From positions 84,815-148,814 of the forward strand of contig CATEFX010000021.1 in NCBI GenBank assembly GCA_949499105.1: a DNA stretch of 64,000 nucleotides, in the 5' to 3' direction. The notes under the pieces were generated by a model. It was given only the letters and a program-made list of their open reading frames with translations, was not told the origin of the DNA and made no database searches. This stretch comes from Formosa sp. Hel1_33_131 (GTDB taxonomy: Bacteria; Bacteroidota; Bacteroidia; Flavobacteriales; Flavobacteriaceae). Shown here in pieces: positions 49,369 to 59,243 of the stretch; positions within the stretch are counted from its first letter, which is position 1, and each line of letters opens with the position of its first letter. The translations under genes and the position numbers were made by a program.

Positions 49369-52300
49369 ATGGAAATTAAATTACTTAATGCCTGTTCTCT
49401 GTATAGAAAACGGCTACAGAAAATTATTATGAATGTATTTATCTTTTTAATGTGTACAACCGCTTTTTGTCTTTCATCAGACAATACGTTTTCTCAAGAG
49501 AAGGTAATGATAAAAAAAGATCAATTAGTCACTGTTGATCAGGTGTTTAAAATTATTAAAAAACAAACAGATTTTAACTTTGTTTACCCTAGACGTATTT
49601 TTAAGGATAAACATAAAGTACAGCTTAAAAAAGGAGAGATTACAGTTTTGAAACTATTAGAGCAAAGCTTAGTTAGTAATAATCTCAATTTCGAGCTAAC
49701 AGCAAATAATACTATTTTAATTATAGAAAAACCTGTTGTTAATGACGTTAAATTACAGTATCAAGTTACAGGTACTTTAAAAGATGAAGCTGGTCAGCCC
49801 TTGCCAGGAGCAAATATCTTAGAGAAAGGAACAACCAATGGAGTTCAAACAGATTTTGATGGTAATTTTTCCATTTCTGTTAAAGACGAAAATGCAACGC
49901 TAGTGATTTCTTACTTAGGATTTTTTACAGATGAAGTCCTTTTAAATGGACAAACTACCATTAGTATAGTATTAAAAGAGGATACTGCAAAGTTAGACGA
50001 AGTTGTGATTGTAGGGTTTGGAACTCAGAAAAAAATTAATCTTACCGGAGCTGTTTCAACTATTAATAGTAAGGAACTAGCCAACAGACCCATAACCAGT
50101 GCAAGTCAAGCACTTCAGGGAGTTCAGGGCGTGTATGTAAATCAAGTGGGAGGACAACCAGGAAGCGATGGAGCAACAATTCGAATACGAGGTCTTGGGA
50201 CACTGGGTGATAACGACCCTTTGGTTTTAGTAAATGGAATAGAGTTTTCTATAGATGATTTAAATCCGGATGATATTGAAAGTATTACTGTATTAAAGGA
50301 TGCGGCATCCGCTGCAATTTATGGGTCTCGTGCGGCTAATGGTGTTGTTTTAGTTACATTAAAGAAAGGTTCTCAAAAATCAGAAATCACGTATAGTGGA
50401 TCAGTTGGTGTGCAGCAAGTCATCTCATTACCAAAAGTTATCAAGGATCCAATCCAGTGGATGAAATTATATTCTCAAGCACAGTTAAATTTTGGAACAG
50501 ACGAGAGTGCATTGGTGTTTCCACAATCTTTAATAGATGAATATAGTGCAGGTATGTTGACAGATCCTTTCACCTACCCTAACAACGATTGGATGAAAAT
50601 AATGTTTGATCAGGCTATTATTCAGCAACATAGCCTAAGATTTTCCGGTGGTAATGAAAAGACAACCTATGGACTTTCGCTTTCTATGTTAGCTCAAGAT
50701 GGTGTGCTGAGAGGGACAAAATCAAAAAGATATAATGCCAGCTTAAATCTTAACTCAAAGCTGAATAATAAAATTACTATTGGGGGCACTTTCAATGTTT
50801 CCCGTAAAAAAAGAGTAGAACCAGTTGTGGGTGTTCCAGAGACTATACAAATGATTTATAAGGCGCAACCCTATCATCCTACCTACCTTGAAGATGGAAA
50901 TTATGGAATGAATTTTTTCGATATCCCGGGTCATCGCAGATTCCGTAATCCTTTAGCTCTTACTGATGAGGGAAATAATGATCATAGAAATTTAAAATTG
51001 TTCCTAAATTCTTTTGCAGAAATTAAACTTCCCTTTGGTCTAGTTTATAAACTAAATATTGGTGTCACTAGTGAGGCTGAGCAACAAAAACGGTTCATCC
51101 CACAAATAGTTTTATATGATGCTAAAACGAAAGAACCAACTACAATTCAAGCAGGAGGATCTCCGAATATCACTTTTGCAGGAGGACAAAGAGGGGTATT
51201 TCAAAGAGATGAAGAACAGCTTAATACGACCATTTTTAATACGTTGAAATGGAATAAATCTTTTAATGAAGAAACAGAGTTTTCGATTCTGCTTGGAAAT
51301 AGCTACGAAAATTTCAAATATAATTTCTTTTCTGCAGCCAACGAGGGTTACCTCAATAATGATCTTTTTGAACTCAATGCGGGGAGTATCAATCCTTCTG
51401 TGAAAGGTAGAAGTGAGGAAAATAGTATCATATCATACTTTGGTCGTGCCAACTATGTATTGAATAATAAGTATTTGTTTGAGGCAAATTTCCGTTATGA
51501 TGGTTCGTCACGTTTTGCAAAGGGTAACAAGTGGGGCTTTTTCCCATCAATTTCTGCAGGATGGCGTTTAGACCAAGAAAACTTATTAAAGGATATAGAT
51601 TGGTTAGGACAATTGAAAATTAGGTCATCATGGGGTCAACTAGGTAATGAGAGAATCGGTTTATTCCGTTACTTAGATTTGATATCTTCAGGAAAAAATT
51701 ATTTTTTTGGAAACAATTTAAATGCAGGGACGGCAGTTACAGTAGATAATGATACTTCAATATCATGGGAGACAACAACAATTACTAATTTAGGAGTAGA
51801 TGCTAGTTTTTTTGGCGGCAAACTCTCTACTAGCATGGAATACTTTGTAAAAACAACCAAAGATGTATTGAGACCAATTTCTATTCCTACTCAAGTCGGA
51901 GCACTAGATGGGCCAATCACTAACATAGGAACAATAGAAAATAAAGGAATTGAACTTGCGTTGGGATATCGTAATTCAATCGGAGATTTCAGGTATGATA
52001 TATCTGGTGATTTTACAAGTATAACAAATAAAGTAATAGATCTTAAGAGTGAGGTAATTATAGAGAATTATACATCTGATGGAAGAGGCCCATTGATGAT
52101 AACACAAGAGGGGAGTCCAATAAACCAATTCTTACTGTATCAGTCCGATGGATTATTCCAATCACAAGCTGAGATTGATGCACACCCCTATCAAGGACCC
52201 GATACAAAACCGGGATATATTCGTTACAAAGATTTGGATAACAATGGAGTAATAGATTTAAATGATAGAAAAGCGACGGGCAGTACTACACCAAAATACA

Positions 52301-52776
52301 CCTATTCTTTTAATATTAACTTAGCATATAAAAACTTTTCATTAAGTACTTTTTGGCAGGGTGTTGGAGATGTTCAAACCTATAATAACCATGTTACGGG
52401 TGTTCCATTTTGGTTTGGTACCGCTTTAACATCAGAATGGGCAACCGATTCTTGGACTCCTCAAAATACAGGTGCAAGATTACCAATACTTACAAGGTAT
52501 CAAGATGCAGTAACCACTTTATACAGGGGTAGTGATCTTTTTCTCGAAGACGCTTCATATCTTCGATTAAAAAACATACAGTTAACGTATGATTTGAATT
52601 CAGCTTTGTTAAATCAAATAGGAATTAGTAAACTGTCCGTTTTTTGTAACGCTCAAAACCTACTTACATTTACTTCTTTAAAACATTTTGATCCAGAAAC
52701 AGATTTACTAAGTGGGGATTTTTTCGATTACCCATCTACAAAAATTTATAGCTTAGGCTTTAACGTATCATTTTAA
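49369..52776 (+). CDS. SusC/RagA-family TonB-dependent outer-membrane transporter with N-terminal STN domain
   Basis: 1135 aa; STN-like N-terminus, 'VTGTLKDEAGQPLPGANILEKGTTNGVQTDFDGNFSI', plug 'VVIVGFGTQKKINLTGAVS...RGLGTLGDNDPLVLVNG', C-terminal barrel. Confidence 0.96.
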   Translation: MEIKLLNACSLYRKRLQKIIMNVFIFLMCTTAFCLSSDNTFSQEKVMIKKDQLVTVDQVFKIIKKQTDFNFVYPRRIFKDKHKVQLKKGEITVLKLLEQSLVSNNLNFELTANNTILIIEKPVVNDVKLQYQVTGTLKDEAGQPLPGANILEKGTTNGVQTDFDGNFSISVKDENATLVISYLGFFTDEVLLNGQTTISIVLKEDTAKLDEVVIVGFGTQKKINLTGAVSTINSKELANRPITSASQALQGVQGVYVNQVGGQPGSDGATIRIRGLGTLGDNDPLVLVNGIEFSIDDLNPDDIESITVLKDAASAAIYGSRAANGVVLVTLKKGSQKSEITYSGSVGVQQVISLPKVIKDPIQWMKLYSQAQLNFGTDESALVFPQSLIDEYSAGMLTDPFTYPNNDWMKIMFDQAIIQQHSLRFSGGNEKTTYGLSLSMLAQDGVLRGTKSKRYNASLNLNSKLNNKITIGGTFNVSRKKRVEPVVGVPETIQMIYKAQPYHPTYLEDGNYGMNFFDIPGHRRFRNPLALTDEGNNDHRNLKLFLNSFAEIKLPFGLVYKLNIGVTSEAEQQKRFIPQIVLYDAKTKEPTTIQAGGSPNITFAGGQRGVFQRDEEQLNTTIFNTLKWNKSFNEETEFSILLGNSYENFKYNFFSAANEGYLNNDLFELNAGSINPSVKGRSEENSIISYFGRANYVLNNKYLFEANFRYDGSSRFAKGNKWGFFPSISAGWRLDQENLLKDIDWLGQLKIRSSWGQLGNERIGLFRYLDLISSGKNYFFGNNLNAGTAVTVDNDTSISWETTTITNLGVDASFFGGKLSTSMEYFVKTTKDVLRPISIPTQVGALDGPITNIGTIENKGIELALGYRNSIGDFRYDISGDFTSITNKVIDLKSEVIIENYTSDGRGPLMITQEGSPINQFLLYQSDGLFQSQAEIDAHPYQGPDTKPGYIRYKDLDNNGVIDLNDRKATGSTTPKYTYSFNINLAYKNFSLSTFWQGVGDVQTYNNHVTGVPFWFGTALTSEWATDSWTPQNTGARLPILTRYQDAVTTLYRGSDLFLEDASYLRLKNIQLTYDLNSALLNQIGISKLSVFCNAQNLLTFTSLKHFDPETDLLSGDFFDYPSTKIYSLGFNVSF

Positions 52777-52787
52777 ATTAAAAAATC

Positions 52788-54296
52788 ATGAAAAAAATTC
52801 AATATATATTTATTTTACTTTGTGGATGTTTATTATCCCTAAGTTGTTCGGATGATTTAATAGCAAAATTACCTTTAGATCAGAATAATGTTGAGTCCTT
52901 TTGGACCTCAGAAACCAATGTATCATCAGCTATTACGGGGTGTTATCAGCAATTGATAGAGCCTTATAAATCCCCTTGGACATGGAAGCTTGAAGACATA
53001 ACCCCTAATGCATATGAAATAGACGGCAGGGATAGTTCCAGAGAAATATCCCTTGGATTAAACAGTCCTACGAATCAAGTTCCTAAACAGCGTTATAAAA
53101 TTTGTTATCGAGGTATAGGAAGAGCAAACACAGTTTTGAATAATATAGATTTGGTTCCTATGGACGAAAGTTTGAAAAACCGCTATAAAGCTGAAGCCCG
53201 ATTTTTGAGAGCTTTCTTTTATCATAATCTAATAGAATTTTTTGGAGGTGTGCCGTTAATATTAGATGCCCCAGATAATAATACACAAGGACAATTACCT
53301 AGAAATACAAAGGCAGAAGTTTTAGATGTAATTTATACAGATTTGGATGCTGCTATTGCTGGTTTACCAATTTCTTATGCTGCTGCAGACAAAGGAAGAA
53401 TAACAAAAGGGACAGCACTTGCTTTTAAGGCTAGAACAGCTCTTTATAACATGGATTGGACTGAAGCTCTGTCTGCAGCTCAGGCAGTAGTTGATTTAAA
53501 TGTGTATGCTCTTTTTCCAGATTACCGAAGACTGTTTCTAGTAGAAAATGAAAGAAATGACGAAGTTATATTTGATATTGGATTCACAATGCCAGAAGTT
53601 TCTAATAATTATCACGAAATGTATATTGAAGGGAATGTACTGAAAGATTTACCGGATTCTTATTTAATGACAGATGGAAAACCGGCAGAGATTTCAAGTT
53701 TATATAACCCCTTGAATCCTTATGCAAACAGAGACCCACGTTTAAACCAAACTTTAATAACTTTGGGGTCAATGTATAATGGTAATTTGGTTACCGGGAA
53801 TGAATTGTTTATGGATCTTACTGGTTTTTCTTTCAAAAAATATACTTATTTATTAGATGATGCTGGTGGGGTTGCTCCTCTTCCTGGTCAATCTGAAATA
53901 AACCCAATAGTAATTCGTTATGCGGAAGTTTTACTAACTATTGCTGAAGCTGAAAATGAGCTTAACGGACCTACGGTTAGAGCTTATGATGCCATCAACC
54001 AGGTAAGAAATAGACCCTCGGTGAACATGCCTGATGTTACCCCTGGGTTAAGTCAAGAGGATTTTCGAGACGCTCTTCGTCTGGAAAGAAGGATTGAGTT
54101 TGCAGGTGAAGGATTGTATTTTAATGACATTATTCGATGGCGAACAGCAGAAACTGTAATGAATGCTGATGGCCTTGACAGTGAGGGACAATTAATTGAA
54201 ACCCGTAGGTTCAATCCCCAAAGAGATTATTTATGGCCAATTCCGCAGGCAGATATTTTATTGAACACTAATTTAGAACAAAACCCTGGGTATTAA
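52788..54296 (+). CDS. SusD/RagB-family nutrient-binding lipoprotein
   Basis: 502 aa; 'LSLSCSDD' lipobox; 'EARFLRAFFYHNLIEFFGGVPLIL'; 'RFNPQRDYLWPIPQADILLN'. Confidence 0.96.
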   Translation: MKKIQYIFILLCGCLLSLSCSDDLIAKLPLDQNNVESFWTSETNVSSAITGCYQQLIEPYKSPWTWKLEDITPNAYEIDGRDSSREISLGLNSPTNQVPKQRYKICYRGIGRANTVLNNIDLVPMDESLKNRYKAEARFLRAFFYHNLIEFFGGVPLILDAPDNNTQGQLPRNTKAEVLDVIYTDLDAAIAGLPISYAAADKGRITKGTALAFKARTALYNMDWTEALSAAQAVVDLNVYALFPDYRRLFLVENERNDEVIFDIGFTMPEVSNNYHEMYIEGNVLKDLPDSYLMTDGKPAEISSLYNPLNPYANRDPRLNQTLITLGSMYNGNLVTGNELFMDLTGFSFKKYTYLLDDAGGVAPLPGQSEINPIVIRYAEVLLTIAEAENELNGPTVRAYDAINQVRNRPSVNMPDVTPGLSQEDFRDALRLERRIEFAGEGLYFNDIIRWRTAETVMNADGLDSEGQLIETRRFNPQRDYLWPIPQADILLNTNLEQNPGY

Positions 54297-54407
54297 ATAT
54301 TTTTTTTTCAGTTAGTTAGATTGAATTATGCTCCAAGACCTATTTGTCTTGGGGTTTAATTTTTTTGATTCATTTTTTAACATTTATACCCTTAAAATTA
54401 ATACAAA

Positions 54408-55808
54408 ATGAAAAGTATTAAAAAACCACAAACTGTTAATTTAAATGTTGTCTTTCTGTTTTTCTGTTACTTATGCACCTTTACGCAAGCCCAGCAAAAA
54501 GACAGGCCCAATGTGATCATAATTTTGACCGATGATCAAGGTTCCATAGACACCAATACTTATGGTTCTACCGATTTGTATACCCCAAATATGGACAGAT
54601 TGGCTAAAGAAGGCACAAGGTTTACCCAATTTTATGCTGCAGCGCCAGTCTGCTCTCCGTCCCGTGCGGCTTTGCTCTCGGGAAAGACCAATTTAAGAGC
54701 AGGCCTTGAGGGCAACGTACCTGTTCCTGAATATGCGGACATAGATAAAAAATATGGTATGCCCACCGATCAGGTAACCATGGCAGAAATGCTCAAAGAC
54801 AATGGGTATTATACGGCTTTGATAGGTAAATGGCATTTGGGTCATCGAAAAGAAAATTTACCCAATGCACAAGGATTTGATTATTTTTTTGGTCACCAAC
54901 GTGGCTGTATCGATAACTATTCCCATACTTTTTACTGGGATGGACCTAATAAGCATGATCTATATAGAAATAATGAAGAGGTATATTATCCAGGAGAGCA
55001 TTTTTCTGATCTGATGGTCGAAGAAGTGAAACAGATTATTAATAATAAAAAGGAAGATCCCTTCTTTATTTATTGGGCTTTCAATGCACCACATTATCCC
55101 TACCAAGGTACACCAAAATGGATGGATTATTACAAAGACCTTCCCACACCCAGAAAAGAATATGCCGCTTTTATATCCAATACCGATGAAAAAATAGGAT
55201 CTGTACTTGACTATATCGATCAATTGGGTCTTGCAGATGATACGATCGTTATTTTCCAATCCGACCATGGTCATTCCCTTGAAGAGCGTGCCTTTTGGGG
55301 TGGGGGCAATGCAGGACTTTATCGAGGAAGCAAATTTAGTATGTTTGAAGGAGGCATTCGTGTGCCAGCCATCATTCGTTTTCCCGGCGTAGTGCCTGCT
55401 GACCAAGTACGAGATCAGGCTTGTATAGAAATGGACTGGTTTAGCACCATTGCAGCGTTAACTGGGTCAAAGGTGACGGAAAAAGTCGACGGCAAAAGTT
55501 TGATGCCAGTAATTTTGGATGACAAGGCCTTATCCCAGCATGGCGTATTTTATTGGCAAGTTGGCGAATATAATGATCAAAACTCCCAATGGGCAGTGCG
55601 AAGCGGTCCCTGGAAGTTGATTGGAAATGCTAATGAACCTTCTTCTAATGGAAAAAAAAATAATATTGAAAAATTATTTCTTGTCAATCTGGATCAGGAT
55701 ATTGAAGAACAGAATAATCTTGCAGCATCCAACTCCCAAAAATTATATGAGCTTCTTGAGTTGCACAGGTCATGGTTAAAGTCAGTTCGATTGGAAATGA
55801 ACGAATAA
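54408..55808 (+). CDS. Family S1-type sulfatase
   Basis: 466 aa; formylglycine motif 'APVCSPSRAALLSGK'; 'IIILTDDQGS'; 'GKWHLGH'. Confidence 0.94.
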   Translation: MKSIKKPQTVNLNVVFLFFCYLCTFTQAQQKDRPNVIIILTDDQGSIDTNTYGSTDLYTPNMDRLAKEGTRFTQFYAAAPVCSPSRAALLSGKTNLRAGLEGNVPVPEYADIDKKYGMPTDQVTMAEMLKDNGYYTALIGKWHLGHRKENLPNAQGFDYFFGHQRGCIDNYSHTFYWDGPNKHDLYRNNEEVYYPGEHFSDLMVEEVKQIINNKKEDPFFIYWAFNAPHYPYQGTPKWMDYYKDLPTPRKEYAAFISNTDEKIGSVLDYIDQLGLADDTIVIFQSDHGHSLEERAFWGGGNAGLYRGSKFSMFEGGIRVPAIIRFPGVVPADQVRDQACIEMDWFSTIAALTGSKVTEKVDGKSLMPVILDDKALSQHGVFYWQVGEYNDQNSQWAVRSGPWKLIGNANEPSSNGKKNNIEKLFLVNLDQDIEEQNNLAASNSQKLYELLELHRSWLKSVRLEMNE

Positions 55809-55992
55809 CCACTATTGGCAGCCTTTCTATTAGTTGTTCCTTTATAATGCCAAAGAACATCAAATGATATTTTCAAAGTTTTTTATGACTTTAGTCCACA
55901 GTTAGTTGTGCATGTATAAAGACAATAAAGTAAATAGCTTAATACACAAAAGTGGTTAGGTCACCCACCCACATCAAGAGCATAAGAGACTG

Positions 55993-56034
55993 CCTTCAAA
56001 GACTGTTAATCTAACGATTAACAGTCTTTTTTTT
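55993..56034 (+). terminator. Rho-independent terminator-like hairpin
   Basis: 'gactgttaatctaacgattaacagtctttttttt'. Confidence 0.85.
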
Positions 56035-56176
56035 GGTAAGTTTTTGGTAAGTTTTTGGTTGTTTTCATAAACTTTTGCAACGACTTGAAAAAGATCATAT
56101 TTCACTAAGGCTTTACTAATTTTGTTTGTAGTGGTAGAACACATAGATTATGAAGGGGAGTAGAAGTGGGTAAAGT

Positions 56177-56346
56177 TTCTAATGCGATCACAAATATAAT
56201 TCTGATTTATTTTTAACTTCATGTATTTTTAACTGATAGGCAGGGTTTTCTGTTTCTTTTAAGTCCGTTTACAGTCAGTTTATTTTATCTTTTTGTTTCA
56301 TTATTATTTCACCTAGTCAAAAAAATAGTTGACCTCTTTACAGCTA
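56177..56346 (+). repeat. ~170-bp imperfect direct repeat, copy B
   Basis: 'ttctaatgcgatcacaaatataatt...agggttttctgtttcttttaagtccgttta...ttacagct' aligns to 47119-47288. Confidence 0.85.
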
Positions 56347-56392
56347 TGAAATACCACTGATGTGACGCTTACTAATAACAAAAAATTTAGTT

Positions 56393-57115
56393 TCATCTTA
56401 TTCGCTTAATTAATGATTTTATGGTCTCAAGATCTGAGACTACTGAAATGGTATCACCAATTGATTTTAGACTGTTCATGCCAACTTTTTTAGTCATTAA
56501 AAGCTCTCTTACTGAAGTTGCTGAAGCGTGAATTTCGGTAAACATATTGGCTTTAAATTTTAATATATTCTCAGTCGTCACACCACCACCAGGCATGATA
56601 ATTAAGCGGTTTTCAGAATAACTTTTAAACTTAATAAGAGAATCGAGACCTTCAAAAGCAGAAGCTGCTTGACCAGATGTGAGCACTCTATTGACCCCTA
56701 AAGAAATTAGAGAGTCAAGTGCTTTAATTGGGTCTGGGGTCCAATCAAATGCACGATGAAAGGTAAAAGGTAAAGAACCACAAGCAACGATAAGCTGTTT
56801 AACCGCTGAGATATTGATCGTTTGGTCCTGATTTAATACTCCAGAAACAAAACCGTGACACCCCATGGATTTATATCTTTTAATATCCGCCTGCATAACA
56901 GTTAACTCTGAATTTGTATAACAAAAATGACCACTTCTTGGCCGAATTAATACAAAAACGGGAATAGTTACATGGGCAAGGACTTGTTCTACCATTCCAA
57001 ATGAAGGCGTAATTCCGCCTACTCCAAGCTCAACACAGAGTTCAATTCTTTGAGCGCCTGCTTGTTGAGCATTTAGTGCAGATTTAAATGAATTAGCACA
57101 AATTTCTAAAAGCAT
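56393..57115 (-). CDS. cutC: CutC-family copper homeostasis protein
   Basis: 240 aa; 'LLEICANSFKSALNAQQAGAQRIELCVELGVGGITPSFGMVE', 'RPRSGHFCYTNSE', 'FHRAFD'. Confidence 0.94.
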   Translation of the reverse strand: MLLEICANSFKSALNAQQAGAQRIELCVELGVGGITPSFGMVEQVLAHVTIPVFVLIRPRSGHFCYTNSELTVMQADIKRYKSMGCHGFVSGVLNQDQTINISAVKQLIVACGSLPFTFHRAFDWTPDPIKALDSLISLGVNRVLTSGQAASAFEGLDSLIKFKSYSENRLIIMPGGGVTTENILKFKANMFTEIHASATSVRELLMTKKVGMNSLKSIGDTISVVSDLETIKSLIKRIR

Positions 57116-57243
57116 TATACAATTTTTTATTTTTTCACCTATGTGATTCCTCTAGTTCAAGTTATATTAACTAGTCATTAATTGTAACGAATAAAACGTG
57201 TTACAATATGTTCAAATATTTTAATTTTTGATGCAATTCAAAC

Positions 57244-57344
57244 ATGCAAAATAAAGGCTATGCGACGAATAAAATTAGACAGATAACTAATGCATCGAGT
57301 TGAACGTTAAAAAACTTAAATATGCAACCAAACGAATACTTAAA
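57244..57344 (+). repeat. Left arm of ~100-bp inverted repeat flanking the two-component cassette
   Basis: Aligns without gaps to the reverse complement of ~59115-59214; 27-bp identical core acgaataaaattagacagataactaat (57265-57291), plus 'gttgaacgttaaaaaacttaaa' and 'atgcaaccaaa'. Confidence 0.88.
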
Positions 57345-57385
57345 ATACTTCTTGGATGTTTTAACATATATATAAGTTGTGTAGA

Positions 57386-58090
57386 TTACCCAAAAATCTT
57401 TTTCTTGGCATTTTCAACATATGATCTGCCAATGACATATCTAATCCCTTCAATTTCGACACTATTTCCTTCTACAGTATCAATTTTATCAATGGCGATT
57501 GTGAAGGATCTATGAATTCTAATAAAATTACTTTCAGGAAGCAAACTCGTAAAGTTACTCAAAGTACTGTGGATAATATACTTATTAGTTTGGGTTGTAA
57601 TTTTTAGATAATCTCTTAAAGATTCGATCACTAAGATCTCATCTAAGTAGATTTTCTTCATTTTCTTTTTATCAACTTTAATAAAAGTAAAGGGCCTTTT
57701 AATTGATTCAGGGGATTCTATTGACTTATTACTACCTGATAATTTTAAGGCTCTATTAATAGCTTTCATAAATCTAGGAAATGGTATCGGTTTAACTAGA
57801 TAATCCAGAACTTCTAATTCATAAGTTTTTATGGCATATTCATCATAGGCGGTTGTAACAATGATTAAGGGCTTGGTTTCTAAATTTCTTATAAAATCCA
57901 ATCCATTCAAAAGAGGCATATTAATATCTAAAAAAATGAGATCTACGGAATGCTCTTTTAAATATGTCAAAGCATCAATAGCATTGTTAAAAGTGTTAAT
58001 AATCGTGATGTTATCAATTTTTTCTATGTAGCTTTTGATGACATTTATTGCTAAAGGTTCGTCATCAATAATTAAACAATTAATACTCAT
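57386..58090 (-). CDS. LytTR-family response regulator
   Basis: 234 aa; REC 'IDDEPLAINVIKSYIEK...LIFLDINMPLLNGLDFI' and LytTR 'ESLRDYLKITTQTNKYIIHSTLSNF...FIRIHRSFTIAIDKI'. Confidence 0.95.
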   Translation of the reverse strand: MSINCLIIDDEPLAINVIKSYIEKIDNITIINTFNNAIDALTYLKEHSVDLIFLDINMPLLNGLDFIRNLETKPLIIVTTAYDEYAIKTYELEVLDYLVKPIPFPRFMKAINRALKLSGSNKSIESPESIKRPFTFIKVDKKKMKKIYLDEILVIESLRDYLKITTQTNKYIIHSTLSNFTSLLPESNFIRIHRSFTIAIDKIDTVEGNSVEIEGIRYVIGRSYVENAKKKIFG

Positions 58091-59139
58091 GATACTTTTA
58101 TTTTAAGTTTAACAACAAATAGTTTGTTTGTTGAATCAATAACCAGACTGTAATCGTTAGGCTGGTAACCCAATTCGAGTCTTTTTTTTACATTTTTTAG
58201 CCCAATTCCGCTTGAGTTTTTAGTGTCAAAAATTTTATTAGTAGTTTCAGCTAATGGATTTGAGATAGTAAAGTAAAGAAAATTTTCCACTATTTTAAAA
58301 TCAATATCAATTTTCACGTCCCCATTCGTCTTATTCGCTCCGTGCTTAAATGCATTTTCAATAAAAGAAAGTAACAACATAGGTGCTATTTTTTTATCTG
58401 TAATGTTTCCTCTAATTTGGGTGTTAATGTTTAATAAGTCGCCATATCTTATTTGTTCCAAATCTAAATAGTTTTGAATACAGATTATTTCCTTTTCTAA
58501 ACTTTGTCTTTTTGATTTTGTTTCATACAAAAGGTAGCGCATTAGCTCGGAAAGTCTAAGAATTAGCTTAGGTGTTTTGTCGGATTTTTCTATAGATAGT
58601 GAATAGATGTTATTGAGCGTGTTAAAAAAGAAATGAGGTGAGATTTGCGATCTTAAAAAAAGTAATTCTGTTTCTAATTGTGTTTTTTCCAAAACAGTGA
58701 CTCTTTTTTGTTCTTTAAGCGAATCCATTGTAACTTTTATGGCGGTCACAAAAGTAATCACATAGAGTTCGCCAATCATCATGTCAATAGAATAGCTGAA
58801 AGTGACATCGTGTATAACTGCGGGCCCTTCAGGCCATATGTCTGTGCTAATCAGAAAATAGGTTAGATTAAATTTAATGAATACCATCGAAATCAAGGAC
58901 AGAATTAAAAAAAACACGTACAAAAAATATTTACGTTTAAAAACAAATTTTGGCATTAAAACAAAAATATTTAAGTAGCACAAAATCATGTGAATGGGAA
59001 AGCCAAGCAAAGTTGTTTTAAATGAATATTCGTAATTATCAAAATAATTACCCCATCTTAGTGTGTTCAGTAAAAAGTAAATAAACCAAAAGATGACGTG
59101 ATGTCTTAATGTGATTTCTAAATTTTTATTTGGTTGCAT
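58087..59139 (-). CDS. LytS/YehU-type sensor histidine kinase
   Basis: 350 aa; TM segments; 'LRSQISPHFFFNTLNNIYSLSIEKSDKTPKLILRLSELMRYLLYE'; overlaps the regulator by 4 bp. Confidence 0.95.
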   Translation of the reverse strand: MQPNKNLEITLRHHVIFWFIYFLLNTLRWGNYFDNYEYSFKTTLLGFPIHMILCYLNIFVLMPKFVFKRKYFLYVFFLILSLISMVFIKFNLTYFLISTDIWPEGPAVIHDVTFSYSIDMMIGELYVITFVTAIKVTMDSLKEQKRVTVLEKTQLETELLFLRSQISPHFFFNTLNNIYSLSIEKSDKTPKLILRLSELMRYLLYETKSKRQSLEKEIICIQNYLDLEQIRYGDLLNINTQIRGNITDKKIAPMLLLSFIENAFKHGANKTNGDVKIDIDFKIVENFLYFTISNPLAETTNKIFDTKNSSGIGLKNVKKRLELGYQPNDYSLVIDSTNKLFVVKLKIKVS

Positions 59140-59214
59140 TTTTAAGTTTTTTAACGTTCAACGTGATATATTAGTTATCTGTCTAATTTTATTCGTAGTA
59201 CAGCGTTTTTTTTG
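59115..59214 (-). repeat. Right arm of ~100-bp inverted repeat (kinase promoter/start region)
   Basis: See 57244-57344. Confidence 0.88.
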
Positions 59215-59243
59215 CAAATTCACACTGAAATTTAAATAAATAA

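Noticed and set aside
54960-55406. 148-aa minus-strand ORF
   Set aside because: Antisense to the sulfatase; no recognisable domain.
57300-57515. 71-aa plus-strand ORF over the response regulator 3' end
   Set aside because: Its start lies in the inverted repeat and most of it is antisense to the LytTR gene; better explained by the kinase-start relic.
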